This document shows positions 1 through 8,211 of a stretch of DNA of 64,000 nt, one piece after another. The DNA is from CAWDDA01 sp963813345 (GTDB taxonomy: Bacteria; Acidobacteriota; Blastocatellia; RBC074). Numbering within the stretch: the first letter of the stretch is position 1; every line of letters begins with the position of its first letter. The notes beneath the pieces were generated by a model. The model had not been told where the DNA came from, made no database searches, and saw only the letters and a program-made list of their open reading frames with translations. Position numbers and translations under genes: made by a program. The stretch lies in assembly GCA_963813345.1 (NCBI GenBank), contig CAWEYR010000004.1, positions 186,001-250,000 on the forward strand, written 5' to 3'.

Positions 1-273
1 TCACCTTCAACAGTCAGGTTCCGAAGCGCACGTCAGGAATACGATACCCTGATCACGTGGGAAAAGAATAAGGAGCCGGACACAAATGGTTACCGCATTG
101 TCTGGCGCGATACGTGGCAGCCCTTCTGGACAAGGTCGATCGAGGTGGGAAACGTGACTGAATATGTGATGAAAGGTCTTTCGAAAGATGACTATTTTTT
201 TGCGGTGCAAGCAATTGATCGCGATGGCAATGCCAGTGTTCCATCCTTTCCGCGCGCGCCAATGAGGCAGTGA
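1..273 (+). CDS. C-terminal fragment of secreted metallopeptidase (Fn3-like tail)
   Basis: The reading frame is open from base 1 and stops at 271-273, giving the last 90 residues of a protein that begins outside the window. The visible part folds as one fibronectin-III-like domain: a W-E-K-N-x-E-P-D segment, GYRIVWRD, then a final strand ending YFFAVQAIDRDGNAS. From memory, tails of this kind close secreted M28-family aminopeptidases in Acidobacteriota and Bacteroidota, so the upstream catalytic part is probably an M28 peptidase; that part is inference because no catalytic residue is in view. The stop lies one base before the next start, so the two genes are probably co-transcribed. Confidence 0.6.
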   Translation, partial: SPSTVRFRSARQEYDTLITWEKNKEPDTNGYRIVWRDTWQPFWTRSIEVGNVTEYVMKGLSKDDYFFAVQAIDRDGNASVPSFPRAPMRQ

Positions 274-274
274 C

Positions 275-958
275 ATGAAATCTGTTCTCCTGATCGCAAT
301 TCTTTTCCTGGTAGTGACCGAGAGCTCTGCAGCGACGCAGAATCCTCAGAGCCGCAAGCAGCGGCCAGCGAAGAATCCCCCTCAATACCCGAACATCATT
401 ACGCCAACTCCTGAAGACAAAGCCAACACGCCAAAAACCGACGTGCCAACTGAAGCCGCGTCTCCGATTGCTACTCCGGAGTTTGTGCGAGCTCTCGAAG
501 CATTGAACGGGGAGCTCAAACAACTGGTGCAGGAAATCCGCGCGATGAATGTGCGTCAGCAGGCACAACTCGACATGCTCAAACTGACGCGCGCTGACGG
601 ACTTCTTGCAAACTACGAACGCGAGCTTAAGGCGGTAACCGAACAGACGACCCGTCTCGACAATGAAGAACTGGCTGTCACGGAATCGCTCAAGCCGGAT
701 GCGCTCGTTGCACGTGTGAACCAGCTTGGGACGCTCGATCGTGATGCGACTATGCGGCGCATGAAGAGCGATTTCGAGGCACGACTGCTTGCTATTCAAA
801 CGGAAAAGGCGCGTTTGCAGCCCCAGGAGGCCGAACTCCGCCAAATAGTTGAGGCCTTGAGATCATCAAATGAGGATACTGAACGGCGTCTGATTCTGGT
901 CGAAGAGGCGCTCCGGCAGCTCTCGACTCCACGCCCGCCTGAAGAAAAGAAACCCTGA
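275..958 (+). CDS. Secreted coiled-coil protein, unknown function
   Basis: This 227-residue protein starts with a typical Sec signal peptide (MKS, a hydrophobic run to about residue 17, then SSAATQ). A proline- and threonine-rich linker follows to about residue 65. The rest is charged alpha-helix with heptad-like spacing of Leu, rich in Glu, Arg and Gln, and reads as a coiled coil. It should be exported to the periplasm or outer surface. The start ATG overlaps the region of the upstream stop (TGACATGA), which suggests translational coupling with the peptidase. I do not recognise a named family. Confidence 0.75.
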   Translation: MKSVLLIAILFLVVTESSAATQNPQSRKQRPAKNPPQYPNIITPTPEDKANTPKTDVPTEAASPIATPEFVRALEALNGELKQLVQEIRAMNVRQQAQLDMLKLTRADGLLANYERELKAVTEQTTRLDNEELAVTESLKPDALVARVNQLGTLDRDATMRRMKSDFEARLLAIQTEKARLQPQEAELRQIVEALRSSNEDTERRLILVEEALRQLSTPRPPEEKKP

Positions 959-1000
959 TTTGACGCAGAAGCTGCAGGAAGGTGAGAATGGCGATGAGAA

Positions 1001-1163
1001 CTGAGTGCTGAGTGCTGAGTGCTGAGTGCTGAGTATGGGGTTTGAGTTCAAGCTTTAGCTTGTGGTTGCATTCTGAGGCCTTGTTGATCTGCGGAATGCA
1101 ACCACAAGCTAAAGCTTGAACTCAAACCCCATACTCAGCACTCAGCACTCAGCACTCAGCACC
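1001..1163. repeat. AAGCTT-core inverted repeat with GTGCTGA heptamer arms (copy 1)
   Basis: A long inverted repeat fills the gap. The left arm is a tandem of the heptamer GTGCTGA (about five units from 1001), then ATGGGGTTTGAG, the core TTCAAGCTTTAGCTTG, and GTGGTTGCATTC. A roughly 20-base loop follows, and the right arm from 1094 is the reverse complement in the same order, ending in ACTCAGC heptamers. The arms are about 70 bases and almost perfectly complementary. The element lies between two co-directional genes. It is one of six full copies of this family in the window. Confidence 0.95.
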
Positions 1164-1198
1164 CATTTCGTTTCGCCCCATCTTGAGGAGGCACACCC

Positions 1199-2338
1199 TT
1201 GAAGAAAAGTAACAACATACGACGACGGGAGTTTCTGAAAGGCTCCGCGGTAACGGGAATCGCCGCGCCAGCCTTTCTTCGTGGCAGCGCGAGCGCGCTG
1301 CAAGCTCAGCTTCCACTCGTAGTTTCGAGTGCCAATGTAAGCCGTTCTCCTGACGGCCAGGTGTTCCAGGGCGGGATAGCGTGTGTAACGCGCGCCATGG
1401 AGATGGTCAAAAGCGGTCGCGATACGCTCGAATCAGTTGTCGCGGGTGTCAATATTGTCGAGAATGATCCGCGAGACAACTCAGTCGGATACGGTGGTCT
1501 TCCCAATGAGGAAGGCGAAGTCGAGCTTGATGCCTCAGTAATGCACGGACCGTCCCGGCGTGCAGGCGCTGTAGCGAGCCTCAAGTACATCAAGAATCCT
1601 TCCAATGTTGCGAAGCTGGTTCTTGAGAGAACCGATCACATTCTTCTTGTCGGTGAAGGTGCGTTGCGTTTTGCGGTCAAGCACGGATTCAAGAAGGAAG
1701 ACCTGCTGACTGAGGAGTCGCGAAAAGTGTGGCTGCAGTGGCGGGAGGAGATGAGCGGCAAGGACGCCTGGGGCCCAAGTTCTGACCACCCGAAGCCGAA
1801 TCCTCAAAAGCCGGTTACCAGACGCGAAAGTTCGCCGGACGAGATTGCCTTCCGCGAGTGGGCTTCTCGAATTATCAGTGAACGTCCTACAGGCACGATC
1901 AATTGTCTGGCGATCAACGCGAGTGGAGATATCTCCGGAGTGACGACAACCTCAGGACTCGCCTGGAAAATACCGGGCCGCGTCGGCGACTCGCCGCTGA
2001 TCGGCTGCGGGGTCTACGTCGACAATGAAGTTGGTGCAGCGGGCTCGACTGGACGAGGCGAGGAGTGCATCTACATCAACGGTTCGAGGACGGTCGTCGA
2101 AAACATGCGCCGCGGAATGTCACCTTCTGAGGCCGCTATGGACGCGATCAAGCGCGTTTCGGCGCGTTACAACAACAATCTCGACGAGCTGCGCAAATTC
2201 AATCTCAACTTTTATGCATTGAACAAAAAAGGGGAGTACGGAGGCGCAGTGCTGTGGAAGGGCGCAAAGTTTGCAGTGCATGACGGAAAGGAAGCCAGGC
2301 TTGTAGATTCCGCCTTTTTATACGAGAGGAACCGATAG
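1199..2338 (+). CDS. N4-(beta-N-acetylglucosaminyl)-L-asparaginase (Ntn hydrolase), Tat-exported
   Basis: Glycosylasparaginases cleave the bond between asparagine and N-acetylglucosamine. They mature by autoproteolysis that exposes an N-terminal Thr nucleophile. This 379-residue protein has the family core: a T-I-N segment at about residues 233-235 (T233 is the expected nucleophile after cleavage at G-T), then TTTSGLAWKIPGRVGDSPL, G-x-Y-V-D and GAAGSTGRGEE. The N-terminus has a twin-arginine signal (RRREFLKGSAVTG), so it is exported folded. The start is TTG at 1199, supported by GAGGAGG about 10 bases upstream. The stop at 2336-2338 is followed directly by a repeat element. Related plant-type and isoaspartyl peptidases are the main alternatives. 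Confidence 0.9.
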   Translation: MKKSNNIRRREFLKGSAVTGIAAPAFLRGSASALQAQLPLVVSSANVSRSPDGQVFQGGIACVTRAMEMVKSGRDTLESVVAGVNIVENDPRDNSVGYGGLPNEEGEVELDASVMHGPSRRAGAVASLKYIKNPSNVAKLVLERTDHILLVGEGALRFAVKHGFKKEDLLTEESRKVWLQWREEMSGKDAWGPSSDHPKPNPQKPVTRRESSPDEIAFREWASRIISERPTGTINCLAINASGDISGVTTTSGLAWKIPGRVGDSPLIGCGVYVDNEVGAAGSTGRGEECIYINGSRTVVENMRRGMSPSEAAMDAIKRVSARYNNNLDELRKFNLNFYALNKKGEYGGAVLWKGAKFAVHDGKEARLVDSAFLYERNR

Positions 2339-2339
2339 G

Positions 2340-2480
2340 AAGGGGTCAGGGGTCAGGGGTCAGGGATCGGGGTATGGAGTTCAAGCTTCAGCTTGCTCCT
2401 GGAAGCGATAATGATACCAGACAAGCTGAAAGCTTGAACTCCATACCCTGATCCCTCGACCCCTGACCCCTGACCCCTGC
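2340..2480. repeat. AAGCTT-core inverted repeat with GGGGTCA arms (copy 2)
   Basis: The left arm holds three to four GGGGTCA heptamers, then GGTATGGAGTTCAAGCTTCA and GCTTG. The right arm from about 2421 is the inverse and ends in TGACCCC heptamers. Four G-tracts separated by TCA loops on the plus strand, and the same on the minus strand from the right arm, match the intramolecular G-quadruplex pattern. The element begins two bases after the asparaginase stop and ends about ten bases before the ugd start, so it fills the whole gap between two co-directional genes. Confidence 0.95.
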
Positions 2481-2489
2481 TTTGATGCT

Positions 2490-3872
2490 ATGGAAGTTTG
2501 TGTAATTGGAACGGGGTACGTTGGGCTGGTAACGGGAACGTGCCTCGCTTTTCTTGGTCGAAACGTCACATGCGTTGACATCGACGAAGATAAGATCGCG
2601 ACGCTCAGCAGAGGAGAATTACCCTTTTATGAACCGCGACTGGCTTCGCTCATGGCGGGCGGAGTTCAGCGTGGACTCTTGAGCTTTTCGACAAATCTCC
2701 CGAAAGCCGTTCGCGCATCAGAGATCGTTTTTATTGCGGTAGGAACGCCGCCACAACCTACAGGAAAACCAGATCTCTCAGCAGTTGAGGCCGTGGCGCG
2801 CTCGATCGGTCGCGCTCTCGATCACCAGCGCCGCCGGATTGTAGTCAACAAGTCAACCGTTCCCATCGGCTCCGGCAACTGGGTTGAAATGCTGATCAAA
2901 GAAGGTCTGCGAGAGAATACCGAAGCCGCCGGAAGCAGCAATCAACCTCTCTTCTCAGTTGCATCCAACCCGGAATTCCTGCGTGAGGGAACCGCGATTC
3001 ACGATACTCTTTATCCTGATCGAATTGTGATTGGCGCGGCCGATACATATGCAACCGAGCGTCTTCGAGCACTCTATGAACCGATTATCGAGCAGACCTT
3101 CAATCCGCCAGCATCATCGCCTCGTCCTGCCGATCTGACCGCGGTGCCGGTAGTAACAACAGACCTGGCGTCGGCCGAGATGATCAAATACGCAGCCAAC
3201 GCATTTCTCGCGACAAAGATCAGCTTTGCAAATGAGATCGCGAACATCTGCGAGCGCGTGGGCGCAGACATCAAGGAAGTCGTCCGGGGTTTTGGCCTCG
3301 ACAGTCGCATTGGTCCGAGATTTCTTAATGCAGGGGTCGGGTGGGGTGGCTCGTGCTTTGGCAAAGATCTGGCCGCGCTAATCGATGTCGCTCACGAATA
3401 CGGCTATGAGCCAAGTCTTCTGACATCGTCGGTCGACGTGAATCGCCGTCAAAGACAACTGATTGTTCAAAAGCTGCAAGAGACGCTGAAGATCATCAAG
3501 GGGCGCACGATAGGTTTGCTCGGGCTGGCATTCAAGCCGGAGACCGATGATCTTCGCGATGCGCCTGCGATTGAGATTGCAAGACAGTTGCTGGAGATGG
3601 GCGCGAGGGTAAAGGCGCATGATCCAGTCGCTATCGAGGCGTGCAGCGCGAAACACCCGCAACTCAAAGTGGAGTACAGCCCGGATCCTTTGAGTCTCGC
3701 GTCAGGTTGCGATGCCCTGGTACTGGTGACTGAATGGGAACAATTTCAGCATCTGAATCCTGTCGAGATCGGGGCAGTAATGAATACGAAGGTAATTGTT
3801 GACGGGCGGAACATGCTCGATCGCGAAGCGTTCGAGGCCGCCGGGTTCAAGTATCGAGCAGTGGGAAGGTGA
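2490..3872 (+). CDS. ugd: UDP-glucose 6-dehydrogenase
   Basis: This enzyme oxidises UDP-glucose to UDP-glucuronate with two NAD+ in the cytoplasm. The 460-residue protein has the NAD-binding GTGYVG motif at residues 7-12, the FLREGTAIHD substrate loop, and the catalytic Cys at about residue 289 in GGSCFGKD. The C-terminal UDP-binding domain contains GLAFKPETDDLRDAP. Length is normal. It is followed at once by a UDP-glucuronate decarboxylase gene, so the pair should make UDP-xylose or a related sugar donor for envelope polysaccharide. The start ATG lies close behind a repeat element and has no strong ribosome-binding site. Confidence 0.96.
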   Translation: MEVCVIGTGYVGLVTGTCLAFLGRNVTCVDIDEDKIATLSRGELPFYEPRLASLMAGGVQRGLLSFSTNLPKAVRASEIVFIAVGTPPQPTGKPDLSAVEAVARSIGRALDHQRRRIVVNKSTVPIGSGNWVEMLIKEGLRENTEAAGSSNQPLFSVASNPEFLREGTAIHDTLYPDRIVIGAADTYATERLRALYEPIIEQTFNPPASSPRPADLTAVPVVTTDLASAEMIKYAANAFLATKISFANEIANICERVGADIKEVVRGFGLDSRIGPRFLNAGVGWGGSCFGKDLAALIDVAHEYGYEPSLLTSSVDVNRRQRQLIVQKLQETLKIIKGRTIGLLGLAFKPETDDLRDAPAIEIARQLLEMGARVKAHDPVAIEACSAKHPQLKVEYSPDPLSLASGCDALVLVTEWEQFQHLNPVEIGAVMNTKVIVDGRNMLDREAFEAAGFKYRAVGR

Positions 3873-4822
3873 AGATGCGTATTGTGATTACAGGCGGCGC
3901 CGGTTTCATCGGCAGCCATTTGACTGATCGGCTTCTCGAGGAGGGTCATAGCGTCGTTGTTCTCGATAATCTGATTACCGGCGCTCTTTCGAATGTCGCG
4001 GCGCACCGCGGCAATCCGCAATTCGAGTTCATCCATCACGATGTCAGCAATCATATCCATATTGCCGGCACGATTGACTGGGTGCTCCATTTTGCCAGTC
4101 CGGCGAGTCCAATCGATTACCTGAAGTTCCCGATCCCGACGTTGAAGGTCGGAGCGTTAGGCACTCACAACGCGCTTGGGCTTGCAAAAGCGCGGGGAGC
4201 GCGCTTCCTGCTGGCTTCGACATCGGAAGTATATGGAGATCCGCTGGTCCATCCCCAGCCGGAGACCTACTGGGGCAACGTCAATCCTATCGGACCACGC
4301 GGCGTCTATGATGAAGCGAAGCGATTTGCTGAAGCGCTTGCCATGGCGTATCACCGCGAGCACAAGCTCGACATCCGTATAGTGCGTATTTTCAACACTT
4401 ATGGCCCCCGGAACCGGGTCGATGACGGCCGCGTTGTACCGACGTTTATCAATCAGGCCATAAAAGGCGAGCCGCTCACGGTTTTTGGTGAAGGCAGCCA
4501 GACGCGAAGTTTCCAGTACGTGGCGGACCTTGTCGAGGGCGTGAGGAAGCTTATGGGGGCGGACTATCATTCGCCTGTAAATATAGGCAATCCGAGAGAG
4601 TTGACGATCATGGAATTCGCGAAACTGATCCTTGAACTGACTGGAAGCTCAAGCCGCATCGTCTACCGGGCGCTGCCTGAAGACGATCCAAAGACGAGGC
4701 AGCCTGATATTTCGAGGGCAAGGGAAGTTCTCGGCTGGGAGCCGCAGATTCCGGTCGAGGAAGGGCTCCAAAGGACTATTGAATGGTACCGAACGGGGAT
4801 CAAGACCCAACAGGCGACATAG
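3869..4822 (+). CDS. UDP-glucuronate decarboxylase (UDP-xylose synthase), SDR family
   Basis: This extended short-chain dehydrogenase converts UDP-glucuronate to UDP-xylose, using bound NAD+. It has the Rossmann motif GGAGFIGSH near the N-terminus, the SPASPIDYLKFP segment typical of UDP-xylose synthases, a Ser-Thr-Ser-Glu-Val-Tyr stretch, and the catalytic pair in YDEAK (about Y145/K149 counted from ATG 3875). The GTG at 3869 overlaps the ugd stop, and ATG 3875 is the more likely start. The order ugd then decarboxylase gives substrate channelling by genome context. Other NAD-dependent epimerases are possible, but the conserved segments fit the decarboxylase best. Confidence 0.9.
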   Translation: MKMRIVITGGAGFIGSHLTDRLLEEGHSVVVLDNLITGALSNVAAHRGNPQFEFIHHDVSNHIHIAGTIDWVLHFASPASPIDYLKFPIPTLKVGALGTHNALGLAKARGARFLLASTSEVYGDPLVHPQPETYWGNVNPIGPRGVYDEAKRFAEALAMAYHREHKLDIRIVRIFNTYGPRNRVDDGRVVPTFINQAIKGEPLTVFGEGSQTRSFQYVADLVEGVRKLMGADYHSPVNIGNPRELTIMEFAKLILELTGSSSRIVYRALPEDDPKTRQPDISRAREVLGWEPQIPVEEGLQRTIEWYRTGIKTQQAT

Positions 4823-4863
4823 GCTCGGATCGCCGTTAGTCTGCATTCTACACAGGTTTGTGG

Positions 4864-4893
4864 TTGACACCTTGACCAGTTTTCGGGTACAAA
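4864..4893 (+). promoter_or_regulatory. Sigma-70-like promoter upstream of the FecR-like gene
   Basis: A perfect -35 hexamer TTGACA at 4864-4869 is followed after 18 bases by TACAAA at 4888-4893. About 190 bases remain before the ATG at 5089, so a long leader would result. No riboswitch class is recognisable in the leader. Assignment rests on hexamer similarity alone. Confidence 0.4.
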
Positions 4894-5088
4894 CTTAGTG
4901 CGTTCCTGATTCGATGGAATCGTAACTCTTGAATAACCGACCGGCTACGGTGCAGTGGGAGGCCGTGCTGACCCGACAGGGTTCGGGGAATGCCGTTGAC
5001 CAAAGACTTTAAAAAAAGCATGCCGAGCCACTTGAGCATCGGCGCAGACCTTCTTGAATTTTGTTTTTTGCTAACGGGAGGATCAATC

Positions 5089-5816
5089 ATGAGTCGTAAA
5101 CCAACGATGTTGCGGAAGATCATTTCCGTGGTGCTGATGCTATCGGTCGCCGGTTTCTATTCGCTCGGGACAACGTCGGTGCTGGCTCAGACGGCACAGA
5201 AGGCAGCGGGCGAGGTGTCTGTCGTCGGCTCTGCGACCATCAACGGCACTGCTGCGATTTCCGGTGCAACAGTCTTCAGTGATACCACGATCAAGACAGC
5301 GCAAAAACGGTGCGGTAACCGTCAACCTTGGAAAACTCGGACGAGTTGAACTCGGACCGGAATCAGAAATGTTGGTGAAGTTCGCCGATGGCACGGTTGG
5401 CGGCAAGCTGACTGGCGGCCGCGCAGTTGTCAGCGCTCCGGCTGGCGTGGCGGTTTCAGTCGCTACGGCAGATGGCGTGGCGGCGTCCGAAGGCAAGCAG
5501 GCAGTTGCGTTGACTGTTGACGTCTCCTGCGGAAACACGCGAGTTGCTTCGACCAAAAGCGATGCCAAACTCACATCCGGCAGCAAGGTCGAGCACGTAG
5601 CTGCGGGACAGGAAGTTGCCGTCGGTACGCAGGCGAGCCAGGCTCCGCGCTGCACGCGGCTGCTGACCAGCAGTATCGCACGGAATGAGCGGTGGGGCGA
5701 TCGCTGCGCTCATCATTGCTGGAGTTGGTGCGTCGGTTGCCGGAATCATCGCTGCGGCGAGTTCGGACAATGTCACTCCAACCTCTATCGTCGTGAGCGG
5801 TTTCCGTCCATAAGTG
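5089..5816 (+). CDS. FecR-like secreted/membrane protein (two frameshifts)
   Basis: The gene starts at ATG 5089, with GGGAGG about 9 bases upstream. The N-terminus is a signal peptide ending LAQTAQ. A beta-strand-rich domain follows (GKLGRVELGPESEMLVKF, then GGKLTGGRAVVSAPAG) that resembles FecR-type domains. The C-terminus is a small glycine/alanine-rich hydrophobic segment (SGGAIAALIIAGVGASVAG) and the end SGFRP. Two shifts break the frame: one near 5300 in an A-run context, where the reading resumes as KNGAVTV, and one near 5680, where it resumes as MSGGAIAAL. The pieces join into one plausible protein of about 240 residues. FecR-type function (surface signalling) is an inference from shape; no partner sigma factor is adjacent. 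Confidence 0.6.
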
Positions 5817-5841
5817 GCGAACTAACCTGGTTTCCAATACC

Positions 5842-5874
5842 GGCGCGCCAGTTTCTGGCGCGCCATTTCATTTT
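5842..5874 (+). terminator. Rho-independent terminator after the FecR-like gene
   Basis: A ten-base-pair perfect stem (5842-5851 with 5855-5864, GGCGCGCCAG and its complement) closes a TTT loop. It is followed by the T-rich tract ATTTCATTTT. It lies about 25 bases after the FecR-like stop and before the aminotransferase gene. Confidence 0.75.
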
Positions 5875-5878
5875 GCAG

Positions 5879-5906
5879 GATGTTGTACCGCCTTTAGGCG
5901 GAATCT
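5879..5906. repeat. GTACCGCCTTTAGGCGG hairpin repeat
   Basis: The sequence GTTGTACCGCCTTTAGGCGGA forms a short self-complementary hairpin (CCGCC/GGCGG). The same words recur at 16066-16151, 26275-26302, 27615-27627 and 40441-40460, always near gene ends. It is a second small repeat family in this genome. Confidence 0.7.
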
Positions 5907-5935
5907 TCGCGTCCAGGGAATTGCAGCGTCTCTCA

Positions 5936-7048
5936 ATGAAGGTTCCACTTCTCGATCTGAAAGCCCAATATCAGACGATTCGAGAAGAGACGATGGCTGC
6001 TGTCAACGCAGTCTTCGAATCTCAACAGTTTATTCTCGGACCTGAAGTTGAAGCATTCGAACGTGAGACGGCTCTGTACTGCGAGAGCCAGTTCGCTGTT
6101 GCCTGCGCTTCCGGGTCTGATGCCCTCCTTCTCGCGCTGATGGCACTCGGGATCGAAGCAGGCGATGAGGTCATTACTCCCTCGTTTACATTCTTTGCAA
6201 CCGGCTCAGCAATCGCGCGTCTGGGTGCCAGACCTGTCTATGTGGACATTCGTGCACCAGACTTCAATCTGGATCCGGAGCTGATCGAAAAAGCAGTCAC
6301 CCCGCGAACGCGCGCAATCATGCCCGTTCATCTCTTCGGCCAGTGCGCCGACATGGACGCCATCCTTGAAGTTGCATCCAGGCATGGATTGGCTGTAGTC
6401 GAGGATGCGGCTCAAGCGATCGGCGCGGAGTATCATGGACGGCGCGCCGGCACGATGGGCGTCATCGGGTGCTTCAGCTTTTTTCCTTCGAAGAATCTCG
6501 GCGGAGCTGGTGACGGCGGGCTGTTGACCACGGATGATCCGCAAATAGCAGCGAAGCTGCGAATGCTTCGCGTCCACGGGATGGAGCCAAAGTACTATCA
6601 TCACGTTATCGGCATAAACAGCCGGCTCGATGCATTGCAGGCAGCAGTGTTACGCGTCAAGCTGCGTCATCTCGAAAGTTGGACTGAAAGACGCCGCTCG
6701 AATGCGGCCCGGTATGAGACTCTTTTCGAAGAGCGTGGCGTGACGAGTGTTGTGCGTCCACCTGTAAAACCGGGGCTCAGGCACATCTACAACCAATACA
6801 CGATACGCGTATCGAAACGAGATGACCTGATGAATCACCTTCGCGATGCGGGGATCGGTTCTGAAGTCTATTACCCTGTTCCGCTTCATCTTCAGGAATG
6901 CTTCGCGTATCTCGGCTATCGGACAGGAGACCTTCCCGTCGCTGAGCATGCGGCGGCCGAGGTTTTGTCGTTACCGATTTATCCTGAGCTGACCCCCGAG
7001 ATGCAGGAATATGTAGTCTCACAGATTGCGGGTTTCTATAATGACTGA
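5936..7048 (+). CDS. DegT/DnrJ/EryC1-family sugar aminotransferase
   Basis: These PLP enzymes transfer an amino group to keto-sugar nucleotides in O-antigen or exopolysaccharide pathways. From ATG 5936 the product is about 370 residues. It shows the family start PLLDLKAQY, the substrate-site ACASGSDALLLAL, PVHLFGQCADMD, VVEDAAQAIGAEYHGRRAG, and the PLP lysine at about K186 in FFPSKNLGG. The frame is open further upstream because it runs into the shifted FecR-like gene, but the MKVPLLDL start and the intervening terminator fix the true start. With ugd and the UDP-xylose synthase upstream it forms a nucleotide-sugar group. Its stop overlaps the hemB start. Confidence 0.93.
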   Translation: MKVPLLDLKAQYQTIREETMAAVNAVFESQQFILGPEVEAFERETALYCESQFAVACASGSDALLLALMALGIEAGDEVITPSFTFFATGSAIARLGARPVYVDIRAPDFNLDPELIEKAVTPRTRAIMPVHLFGQCADMDAILEVASRHGLAVVEDAAQAIGAEYHGRRAGTMGVIGCFSFFPSKNLGGAGDGGLLTTDDPQIAAKLRMLRVHGMEPKYYHHVIGINSRLDALQAAVLRVKLRHLESWTERRRSNAARYETLFEERGVTSVVRPPVKPGLRHIYNQYTIRVSKRDDLMNHLRDAGIGSEVYYPVPLHLQECFAYLGYRTGDLPVAEHAAAEVLSLPIYPELTPEMQEYVVSQIAGFYND

Positions 7049-8027
7049 TAGTCGAGAGAATCATACTTTGACGCATAGGCCTCGAAGACTGAGACGCACG
7101 AGTGCACTCCGCACTCTCGTGCGCGAAACACGCCTTGACCCGGCGCAATTGATCTATCCCCTTTTTGTCTGTCCTGGCGAAGGTGTGCGCCGCGAAATCC
7201 AGTCGATGCCCGGAGTCTTCAATCTGTCGATTGATGAGCTTGTTAAGGAAGCCAGCGCTGCAGTTCAGGATGGAATTACGTCGGTGATTGTGTTTGGTCT
7301 TCCTGAGTCAAAGGACGAGAGTGGAACTGGCGCATGGGCAGAGGACGGAATTACCCAGAAGGCGATCCGCGCGCTCAAGCGGGAAGTGAAGAACCTCCTG
7401 GTGATTGCAGATACCTGCCTTTGCGAATATACCGATCACGGACATTGCGGAATCATCAAAGATGGTGACGTAGCAAATGACCCGACTCTCGATCTGCTCG
7501 GGCGCACGGCCGTCAGCCAGGCGAAGGCAGGCGCAGATATCATTGCTCCGTCAGGAATGATGGATGGAATGGTCGGAGCAATTCGAACAAGCCTTGACGC
7601 GGCCGGTCTTAGCGACACACCGATCATGTCTTATGCCATCAAGTACGCATCGTCTTTTTATGGTCCGTTTCGAGAAGCCGCCGACAGTGCCCCTCAGTTT
7701 GGGGACCGCCGAGGTTACCAGATGGATCCGGCAAACGTCAGGGAAGCCATGCGCGAAGCAGAGCTCGACGTGCTCGAGGGCGCTGACATGCTGATGGTCA
7801 AACCTGCACTCCCGTTTCTTGATGTCATTCGCGCCGCGCGAGAGAGCTTCGACCTCCCACTGGCCGCCTATCAGGTATCCGGCGAGTATGCGCAGATAAA
7901 GGCTGCAGGCCGGCTGGGCTGGATCGATGAAGAACGTGTGATGCTCGAAAGCCTGACATCGATCAAGCGCGCAGGAGCAGATATTATCCTTACTTATTTT
8001 GCGAGAGATTTTGTGAAGCTGGTCTAA
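7041..8027 (+). CDS. hemB: Delta-aminolevulinic acid dehydratase (porphobilinogen synthase)
   Basis: HemB condenses two 5-aminolevulinate molecules to porphobilinogen in tetrapyrrole synthesis. The 328-residue product has the metal-site motif DTCLCEYTDHGHCG, the first active-site lysine at about K201 in SYAIKYAS, and the Schiff-base lysine at about K254 in MLMVKPALPF. The Cys-rich site suggests a zinc-dependent enzyme. The start is ATG 7041, within the last codons of the aminotransferase (ATGACTGA), so translation is probably coupled although the pathways are unrelated. Confidence 0.97.
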   Translation: MTDSRENHTLTHRPRRLRRTSALRTLVRETRLDPAQLIYPLFVCPGEGVRREIQSMPGVFNLSIDELVKEASAAVQDGITSVIVFGLPESKDESGTGAWAEDGITQKAIRALKREVKNLLVIADTCLCEYTDHGHCGIIKDGDVANDPTLDLLGRTAVSQAKAGADIIAPSGMMDGMVGAIRTSLDAAGLSDTPIMSYAIKYASSFYGPFREAADSAPQFGDRRGYQMDPANVREAMREAELDVLEGADMLMVKPALPFLDVIRAARESFDLPLAAYQVSGEYAQIKAAGRLGWIDEERVMLESLTSIKRAGADIILTYFARDFVKLV

Positions 8028-8211
8028 TAACCTGGAATCCCCCCGGCAAGCAGTAAATCCGACATAACGAAAAGAGAAACGTCGGATTGATCATCCGAGA
8101 CGAAGAAGGCTTGCAGATCCATGTCGCTAGTTTTCGAGCCACAGCCCTGAGGGAAAGGTCTCTGTTCCAAATCTCAATGGTTCGCCAGGCGTTCATATCC
8201 CCGCCCGCTAA

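Noticed and set aside
1001..1163. Short tandem repeats that could suggest a CRISPR array
   Set aside because: Units are seven bases, directly adjacent, without spacers, and arranged as an inverted pair.
5264..7048. A single 594-residue fusion of a FecR-like protein and an aminotransferase
   Set aside because: The frames join only because of indels; a terminator and a proper start codon lie between the two parts.
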